A stretch of 64,000 nt of DNA from Streptomyces sp. Je 1-369. Lineage in GTDB: Bacteria > Actinomycetota > Actinomycetes > Streptomycetales > Streptomycetaceae. The position numbers and the translations under genes were made by a program. Positions within the stretch are counted from its first letter, which is position 1. Every line of letters begins with the position of its first letter. The notes beneath the pieces were generated by a model. It saw nothing but the letters and a program-made list of their open reading frames with translations. It did not search any database and was not told the origin of the DNA. Below are positions 58,932 to 64,000 of the stretch, one piece after another. Where the stretch lies: NCBI RefSeq assembly GCF_026810505.1, contig NZ_CP101750.1, positions 959,448 through 1,023,447 of the forward strand, given 5' to 3'.

Positions 58932-60239
58932 TCACGGTCCCTTCGGGGCTTCGGCGTGAAGCGGCTGTGGCAGGAGTACCGCGGAGTCGGCGACGGGGAC
59001 AGGGGCCGGGGCGGTGGTCCGCAACGTGAGGGTGAGCAGCGCGCTGACCGCGTGGCACCCGGCGAAGATCCATACGACGCCGCCGACGCCGAGCGGCCCG
59101 AGGAAGAGGCTGACGACGAGGGGGCCCACGAAGGTGGAGGCGCCTGCGCCGAGGTTCAGCGCGGCCATGGCCTGGCCCTTGTGGGTGGGCGCGATGTCCG
59201 TCATGAGGGCGGAGAGCGGGACGTATCCGGAGAGCGTGGCGCCGTAGAGGACGGCGACCAGGACGCAGAGGGCGTACTGCGATCCGGCCGCGGACGGAAC
59301 GTAGTAGAGGACGAGCGTCGACAGCGTGCACCCGACGCCGCCGAACCAGGCGACGGTGGTGCGCCAGCCGACCCTGTCGCCGACGATGCCGAACACCAGG
59401 TTGGTGACGATGTTGGTGGCGAACATCAGGGCGAGCAGCCGCAGCCACTGCGCGTTGGAGAGGCCGATCTCCTTGACGAACCAGGTGGGGAGCATGACCA
59501 GGAAGCCGAACTGAGAGGCGGTGTTGAGCATGCGCACCACCGCGCCCGCCCCGACCCGCGGGTTGCGGTAGAGGATCGTCAGGCTGCCGACGAGCCCGGC
59601 CATGGGGCTCTCGCCCGCCGGGGCCAGCCGTCCGGAGCCGGTGGGTTCGCGGACGAGGAGGAGCGGTACGAGACCGCCCACGACGACCACGCCGAGTGCG
59701 GCCCACAGGGTGCCGAGCTCTCCGACGTGCGGGATCAGCAGGCTGGCGGTGAGCGAGCCGAGCGTGGGCAGTCCGGCGGAGAACGCCGACCAGAACCAGC
59801 CCATGGCGCTGCCCATCTGCCGCTGCGGGGCGACGGCCGCGATCCACACGAGGAAGGCGTAGGCGAAGAGGGGGAAGGCGAGGCCGCGCAGTCCGTAGCC
59901 GAGGAGGAGCAGCGGATACGCCTTGCTCGGGATCGCGACCGTGAGGAAGAAGACGTGCGTGACGGCGAAGGCGACGAGCCCGGCCCACATGACGCGGCGC
60001 GGGCCCCACAGGTCGGAGAGGGCGCCCGCGAACCAGGCGGCGACGGCGCCCGTGACGCCGTACACGGTGAAGACCATCGCGACCGAGGAGGCCGGGATGC
60101 CGAGGTCCTCCAGGTACGGCGATAGGTAGCCGGCCTCGACGCCGACACCGGTCATGAAGATCAGGAGGCCAAGGTATCCCCAGGAGAGGGCGGGCGGGAT
60201 GCCGAGTCGTGTGAAGACGGAACTCGGGGTGTTCGTCAT
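58932..60239 (-). CDS. MFS sugar/polyol transporter
   Basis: 435 residues with about 12 membrane segments. The first helix ALSWGYLGLLIFMTGVGVEAGYLSPYLEDLGIPAS is followed by the loop 2-3 signature ALSDLWGPRRVMW near 75. The central loop is after TM6 and the second half starts at FVKEIGLSNAQWLRLLALMFATNIVTNLVFG. It probably takes up the substrate of the operon. First gene of the unit; GGGGAG precedes the ATG. The intergenic region to the divergent regulator is 264 nt. Confidence 0.87.
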   Translation of the reverse strand: MTNTPSSVFTRLGIPPALSWGYLGLLIFMTGVGVEAGYLSPYLEDLGIPASSVAMVFTVYGVTGAVAAWFAGALSDLWGPRRVMWAGLVAFAVTHVFFLTVAIPSKAYPLLLLGYGLRGLAFPLFAYAFLVWIAAVAPQRQMGSAMGWFWSAFSAGLPTLGSLTASLLIPHVGELGTLWAALGVVVVGGLVPLLLVREPTGSGRLAPAGESPMAGLVGSLTILYRNPRVGAGAVVRMLNTASQFGFLVMLPTWFVKEIGLSNAQWLRLLALMFATNIVTNLVFGIVGDRVGWRTTVAWFGGVGCTLSTLVLYYVPSAAGSQYALCVLVAVLYGATLSGYVPLSALMTDIAPTHKGQAMAALNLGAGASTFVGPLVVSLFLGPLGVGGVVWIFAGCHAVSALLTLTLRTTAPAPVPVADSAVLLPQPLHAEAPKGP

Positions 60240-60431
60240 CGAAGCTCCCCTGCGGCAAGGTCGGCGGCGGACGCGGCGGCTGATGCGGGCAGGTCCGAGC
60301 TAACAGTTGGCCGAAATCCGCCGTCAATGACCCGCTGACATCTCCCGCGACGAGGGTCTTTCGCCGTGTGAGGAGGACTTGGGTCCCCCGCCCCCGAGCT
60401 GCGCGGGCCCCGGGCCGCCACCGTGGCGACC

Positions 60432-60455
60432 TGTGAAATCCGTGAGATCATCACA
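60432..60455. promoter_or_regulatory. Candidate operator in the MFS/DeoR divergent promoter
   Basis: TGTGA and TCACA are arranged as an inverted repeat with 14 nt between, 49-72 nt before the DeoR start, with another TGTCACACGG just downstream. It is a plausible site for the DeoR protein itself, but the repeat is short and the claim weak. Confidence 0.3.
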
Positions 60456-60503
60456 CCGGCATGTCACACGGTGGGTGGATGAGCGGCACGGCGGGAGAGG
60501 CGC

Positions 60504-61292
60504 ATGGCGACGGCGGACCGGGCGGACGTGCGTGAGGCGCGGCGCGGCAGCATCCGTGAATCAGTGGTCGCGAACGGCTTCGTGCGCGCCGCCGACCTCG
60601 CCGACGAGTTCGGCGTCAGCCTGATGACGATCCACCGCGACCTGGACTTCCTGCAGTCGCAGGGGTGGCTTCGCAAGGTGCGCGGCGGGGCGACGGGCCT
60701 GCCGTCCGCGCAGTTCCACGGCAGCGTCGCCGAGCGCATGTCGACGATGGCGCAGACGAAGCAGCAGCTGGCGCGCGCGGCGGTGCGGGAGCTGGTGCCG
60801 GGCCAGACGGTGCTGCTCGACGACAGCACGACGTGTCTGCACCTGACGCGGCTGCTGGCCGAGCGCACCCCGCTGACGGTCATCACCAACTCGCTGCCCG
60901 CGATCACGGCACTCGCCAAGGAACCCGGCGTCTCGCTGATCGCGCTCGGCGGCAGCTACTTCCCCGCCTACGACGCCTTCATGGGCCTGCACACCGCGGA
61001 CAGCGTCGAGGCGTTCCGCGCGGACGTCCTCTTCATGTCGACGACGGCGGTGACGCGCGGCCGCTGCTATCACACGTCACCGGAGACCGTGCAGGTCAAG
61101 CGCGCGATGATGGCGGCGGCCACGCGCCGGGTACTGCTCGCCGACCACACCAAGTTCACCCGCGACGGGCTCTACGCGCTGGCGCCGCTCGCCGACTTCG
61201 ACCTGCTGGTGGTGGACGACGGTCTCGCGCAGGACGAGGTGCGCGAGATCCGCCGGGACGGCACGGAGGTACGGGTCGTGCCGCGGGGCTGA
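60504..61292 (+). CDS. DeoR/GlpR-family transcriptional regulator
   Basis: 262 residues. N-terminal winged helix-turn-helix (RRGSIRESVVANGFVRAADL, FGVSLMTIHRDLDFLQSQGW near 30-60) and a C-terminal sugar-phosphate-binding domain (VLLDDSTTCLHLTRLLAERT near 108, ALGGSYFPAYDAFMGL near 148, LLADHTKFTRDGLYALAPLADF near 212). It reads away from the sugar operon and probably represses it until a phosphorylated sugar binds. A GAGAGG block precedes the ATG. Confidence 0.9.
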   Translation: MATADRADVREARRGSIRESVVANGFVRAADLADEFGVSLMTIHRDLDFLQSQGWLRKVRGGATGLPSAQFHGSVAERMSTMAQTKQQLARAAVRELVPGQTVLLDDSTTCLHLTRLLAERTPLTVITNSLPAITALAKEPGVSLIALGGSYFPAYDAFMGLHTADSVEAFRADVLFMSTTAVTRGRCYHTSPETVQVKRAMMAAATRRVLLADHTKFTRDGLYALAPLADFDLLVVDDGLAQDEVREIRRDGTEVRVVPRG

Positions 61293-61334
61293 CCCCGCGG
61301 CGGACCGTGGCGGATCACAGCACCGCAGGGAACC

Positions 61335-61524
61335 TCAGCGGCACGTGTACTGGATCGCGCCCGCGCCGTCGGTGAGCTTGGAGCCGACCCCCATGCATTT
61401 GGTCGTCGTACATCGACTTGCGGTCGACGGTGAGGTGGAACTTCTTCGCCTGCTCGGTGGAGGGCCGCGTCAACGGCCCCTCCATCGCGTTGGATTGGGC
61501 CGCGGTGATCGCGCGGGTGACGGT
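61335..61524 (-). pseudogene. Frameshifted 3' remnant of a secreted protein gene
   Basis: In the minus direction the frame directly after the ABC ATPase stop codes TVTRAITAAQSNAMEGPLTR and continues to HLTVDRKSMYDD near 61400; a second frame then continues as TTKCMGVGSKLTDGAGAIQ and ends TCR-stop at 61335. The two parts read as one protein C-terminus broken by a single frameshift. The KC...GA...YTC pattern weakly resembles a ricin-type (beta-trefoil) lectin. There is no intact start. The remnant probably came from a larger gene whose 5' part was lost when the ABC genes were placed here. Confidence 0.5.
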
Positions 61525-62193
61525 CTACGCGGCGGGGACACCCGCGAGCTCGTCCCAGTGCACCGTGCGGTCGCACCACCGCTCCAGGAGTACGCGGTCG
61601 TGGCCGACGGCGAGGAGTCCCGCGTCGTGCTCGGTCCGGTACTCCTCGACGACGTGGACCAGTGCCGCCGTCGTCGACGCGTCGAGCATCGCCGTCATCT
61701 CGTCGCAGATCAGCCAGCGGGGTCGGAGCACCAACGCGCGGGCCAGGCAGGCCCGTTGCAGCTGGCCGTCGCTGACCTCGTGCGGGCGGCGGCCCAGGAG
61801 GTCCGTGCCGAGGCCGACCCGGGCGGCGAGCTCAGGGACCGCGGCGGCCGCTTCGGCTCCGCGTCCGACGGCGCGCAGCGGTTCCGCGATCAGGGCGGTG
61901 AGGGTCAGGCGGGGGTCGGCGGAGAGCCGTGGCTGCTGGAAGACGACGCCGAAGGCGGTGCGCAGCTCGCGGGGCGCGCGGTGGCGCCAGCCGCGGGCGG
62001 TCGCGCCGTCGATGACGACCTGTCCGGCGTCGGGGCGGTGCAGGAGTGCGGCGACCCGCGCCAGCGTGGACTTGCCGCAGCCGCTGGGGCCGAGCAGGCC
62101 GACGGACTCGCCGGGCGCGAGGGTGAGGCCGGCGTCGCGGACGACGGGGGCGCGGCGGTCGTATCCGGCGGTGATGGAGCGCAGTTCAAGCAC
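61525..62193 (-). CDS. Peptide/nickel ABC transporter ATP-binding protein (DppF/NikE type)
   Basis: 222 residues, shorter than typical DppF (about 300) because the C-terminal oligopeptide-type extension is absent. Walker A GPSGCGKSTLARVAALLHRP near 35, Walker B RWLICDEMTAMLDAS near 165. The signature motif reads VSDGQLQR instead of LSGGQxQR, a Gly-to-Asp change in a conserved position. ATG overlaps the preceding ATPase gene by 8 nt. Works with the neighbouring ATPase and permease. Confidence 0.85.
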   Translation of the reverse strand: MLELRSITAGYDRRAPVVRDAGLTLAPGESVGLLGPSGCGKSTLARVAALLHRPDAGQVVIDGATARGWRHRAPRELRTAFGVVFQQPRLSADPRLTLTALIAEPLRAVGRGAEAAAAVPELAARVGLGTDLLGRRPHEVSDGQLQRACLARALVLRPRWLICDEMTAMLDASTTAALVHVVEEYRTEHDAGLLAVGHDRVLLERWCDRTVHWDELAGVPAA

Positions 62194-63163
62194 GGGGTGC
62201 CTCCAGTACGTCCGCGTGGGGATGGTGGCAGGCGGCGCCGTCGGTGAGCGCGGGCAGCGCGCCGCACGCGTCGTCGGCCCGTTCGCAGCGTGCCGCGAAA
62301 GCGCATCCCGCGGGCAGCGCGGTGAGTTCGGGCGGCATGCCGGGGACGGGGGTGAAGGCGCGCTCCGGCAGGGCGTTCAGGAGGCCGCGGGCGTACGGAT
62401 GGCGGGGGCCCGGCGTGCCGAAGAACGCCTCCGCGTCGGTGAGTTCGACGACGCGGCTCGCGTACATCACGGCGACCCGGTCGGCGATGCGCTCGGCGGC
62501 GGCGAGGTCGTGGGTGATGAGGAGCAGCGCGCGGTCGTCGCCGACGTGCCGGCGCAGCTCGTCGACGGTGCGGTCGACCAGGTCGCGGTCGAGGCCGGTG
62601 GTGGGCTCGTCGGCGAGGAGGAGCGGCGCGTCGCCGATGAGGGCGAGCGCGGTGGCAGCGCGCTGGGCGAGGCCGCCGGACAGTTCGTGCGGGTAGCGGT
62701 CGAGGTGGCCCAGGGGGAACGCGGCGCGTTCGGCGGCCGCTTCGGCGGCGGCCCTCAGCCGCGGCTTCCGTACGCCCGCGAGCTCGCGGAGGGTCTCCTC
62801 CAGCTGGGAGCGGACGGTGCGGACCGGTGTCAGGTGGGCGGCGGGGCTCTGCGGTACGAGGCCGACGCGGCGCCCGCGCACGGTGCGGGCCAGCGTGCGC
62901 TCGTCGGCGGTGAGCAGGTCGACGGGGGCCGCGCCGTCCGAGCCGCCGATCAGCGCGGATCCGGCGGTCTCCGCGTTCTGCGGGAGCAGACCGAGGAGCG
63001 CGGAGGCGAGCACGGACTTGCCGCAGCCGCTCTCGCCGACCAACGCGAGGCACTCCCCCGCCGCGAGGTCGAAGGTCGCGTCGGTGACGGCGGAGACGTG
63101 GGTGCCGCCGCGCATGCGGAAGCGTACGGAGAGACCGTTCACGGAGAGGACGGGGACCGTCAC
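62186..63163 (-). CDS. Peptide/nickel ABC transporter ATP-binding protein (DppD type)
   Basis: 325 residues. Walker A GESGCGKSVLASALLGLLPQ near 44, signature ELSGGLAQRAATALALIGDA near 155 and Walker B LLLADEPTTGLDRD near 178, then the oligopeptide/dipeptide C-terminal extension (HPYARGLLNALPERAFTPVPGMPP, CAFAARCERADDACGALPAL) with Cys residues typical of the family. Two ATPase genes in a row with a DppC-type permease are the usual oligopeptide/nickel importer layout. GTG start, 4-nt overlap with the permease stop. Confidence 0.92.
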   Translation of the reverse strand: MTVPVLSVNGLSVRFRMRGGTHVSAVTDATFDLAAGECLALVGESGCGKSVLASALLGLLPQNAETAGSALIGGSDGAAPVDLLTADERTLARTVRGRRVGLVPQSPAAHLTPVRTVRSQLEETLRELAGVRKPRLRAAAEAAAERAAFPLGHLDRYPHELSGGLAQRAATALALIGDAPLLLADEPTTGLDRDLVDRTVDELRRHVGDDRALLLITHDLAAAERIADRVAVMYASRVVELTDAEAFFGTPGPRHPYARGLLNALPERAFTPVPGMPPELTALPAGCAFAARCERADDACGALPALTDGAACHHPHADVLEAPRA

Positions 63164-63993
63164 AGCATGAGCTCCGATCGGCGCCGGGGGTTGATCCGTT
63201 CCCGCCAGGCGCCCGCGAGGCCCGCGATCGCCAGGGTGGGCACGATGATGAACAGGCCGGGGAACAGCGTCGGCCACCAGTCGCCCGCGAGGAGCGAACC
63301 GCGGGCGCTCTGCACGAGCGTGCCGAGGCTGGCCTGGTGGGAGGGGAGCCCGAGGCCGAGGAAGGACAGCGCGGACTCGTGCCAGATGGCGTGCGGCACC
63401 ATCAGGACGGCGGCGAGTCCGGCCTGCGGCAGGACGCCGGGCAGCAGGTGCCTGACGGTGACGCGCAGCCGTGAGGCGCCGCCGGAGATCGCCGCGTCGA
63501 CGTAGGGCCGCGAGCGCAGCGACAGGACCTCGGCGCGCACGATGCGGGCGGTGGACAGCCAGTGCGTGAGCGCCACGGACACGACGACCGGCCAGACGCC
63601 GGGCCGGAACATCGCGACGATGAAGATGCCGAGCAGCAGGTGCGGCACGGACGCGAAGACGTCGACGAGCCGCATCACCAGGCGGTCCACCCAGCCGCCG
63701 GAGGCGGCGGCGAGGGCGCCCACCGCCGTGCCGATGACGGTGGCGACGACGGCCGCGACGACACCGACGAGGAGCGAGACCCGAAGCCCGTACACGCAGC
63801 GCAGCAGCAGATCGCGGCCGACGTCGTCGGTGCCGAAGGGATGCGAGAGCGACGGCGGCCGCAACTTCGACGCGAGGTCGACGGCCTGCTCGTCGAGGTG
63901 GACGAGGGGCGGTACGAGGAGGACGGCGAGGACGACCGCGGCGACGAGCACCGCGGAGGTGCGCACCCGCCACGCGCGCGTGGAGCGCCGCAC
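63160..63993 (-). CDS. Peptide/nickel ABC transporter permease (DppC/NikC type)
   Basis: 277 residues visible with about six membrane segments. The HPFGTDDVGRDLLLRCVYGLRVSLLVG near 51 and the EAA-loop region VDAAISGGASRLRVTVRHLLPGVLP near 167 are DppC signatures; HESALSFLGLGLPSHQASLG follows. Start GTG at 63993 lies at the right edge; the frame continues upstream to the end of the window, so a longer N-terminus cannot be excluded. The other permease and the solute-binding protein are expected just beyond the edge. Confidence 0.88.
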   Translation of the reverse strand: MRRSTRAWRVRTSAVLVAAVVLAVLLVPPLVHLDEQAVDLASKLRPPSLSHPFGTDDVGRDLLLRCVYGLRVSLLVGVVAAVVATVIGTAVGALAAASGGWVDRLVMRLVDVFASVPHLLLGIFIVAMFRPGVWPVVVSVALTHWLSTARIVRAEVLSLRSRPYVDAAISGGASRLRVTVRHLLPGVLPQAGLAAVLMVPHAIWHESALSFLGLGLPSHQASLGTLVQSARGSLLAGDWWPTLFPGLFIIVPTLAIAGLAGAWRERINPRRRSELML

Positions 63994-64000
63994 ACCGCCC

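Noticed and set aside
57045..60125. Long plus-strand open frame over the two kinases and transporter
   Set aside because: No protein-like sequence; it mirrors the minus-strand kinases and MFS gene that have complete family motifs and coupled starts.
60432..60455. TGTGA-N14-TCACA as a CRP-type site
   Set aside because: The spacing is 14 rather than 6, so a CRP-type site is not supported; only a weak DeoR-operator suggestion is kept.
61418..63505. Long plus-strand open frame across the ABC transporter genes
   Set aside because: It lies opposite two ATPases with Walker motifs and a permease; composition is that of an antisense shadow.

Overview
The window is chromosomal DNA of a Streptomyces-type actinomycete. 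GC is very high, third codon positions are almost all G or C, start codons are often GTG or TTG, and 4-nt GTGA/ATGA overlaps between genes are common. It also carries mycothione reductase and DmdR/IdeR-type iron boxes. No tRNA, rRNA, CRISPR array, phage or insertion sequence was recognised.

1-14.4 kb, iron acquisition. Two minus-strand transcripts each start at a 19-bp iron box. The first encodes a free-standing aryl carrier protein and a siderophore-interacting ferric reductase. The second encodes a lipoprotein ferric-siderophore receptor, two FecCD permeases, an ATPase and a very large NRPS cut by the left edge (C-A-T-E-C-A-T-E-C...). An aryl carrier protein plus a leading C domain points to a catechol-capped peptide siderophore.

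14.4-28 kb, housekeeping and secreted carbohydrate functions: mycothione reductase, a small membrane protein, a polysaccharide-lyase-like protein, a DoxX-like protein, a RibD/DHFR-like reductase and a YdcF protein. Then comes a LacI-regulated locus (LacI, a glycoside hydrolase with a discoidin domain, a DUF1996 protein and a divergent beta-helix protein). A shared palindromic operator, GAGAGCGCTCTC, occurs three times around it. 4-Hydroxybenzoate 3-monooxygenase and a small kinase follow.

28-35.4 kb. A beta-carbonic anhydrase and a SulP transporter form a bicarbonate pair. Behind a terminator lies the most unusual locus of the window: a 52-residue peptide whose C-terminal half is three GCIS motifs at an exact 9-residue period, followed by a PaaK-like adenylate-forming enzyme and a GRDP-like protein with a His/Cys metal-like motif, then an M24 peptidase. 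No known RiPP maturase is present, so this is proposed as a candidate new RiPP-type system. A structured leader or small RNA ending in a 16-bp terminator hairpin precedes a hypothetical gene at 34.6 kb.

35.4-43.5 kb. An AurF-like diiron oxygenase with its ferredoxin/FAD reductase sits downstream of a 37-bp palindrome. A five-gene coupled operon follows (PhyH dioxygenase, DUF6271 glycosyltransferase-like, ornithine-decarboxylase-like PLP enzyme, GNAT, MFS exporter). It looks like a small metabolite cluster and has a DasR-like dre site in its promoter.

43.5-54 kb, cell-surface and secreted proteins: an FG-GAP propeller, a GH16 enzyme, a choice-of-anchor-A/SpaA adhesin-like protein, an L,D-transpeptidase, an NAGPA-type glycosidase, a beta-propeller and a GDPD-like phosphodiesterase. 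54-61.3 kb is a sugar or polyol catabolic operon (MFS, two FGGY kinases, histidine phosphatase, 2-hydroxyacid dehydrogenase) with a divergent DeoR regulator. From 61.3 kb to the right edge there is a frameshifted gene remnant and a peptide/nickel-type ABC importer (two ATPases, a permease).
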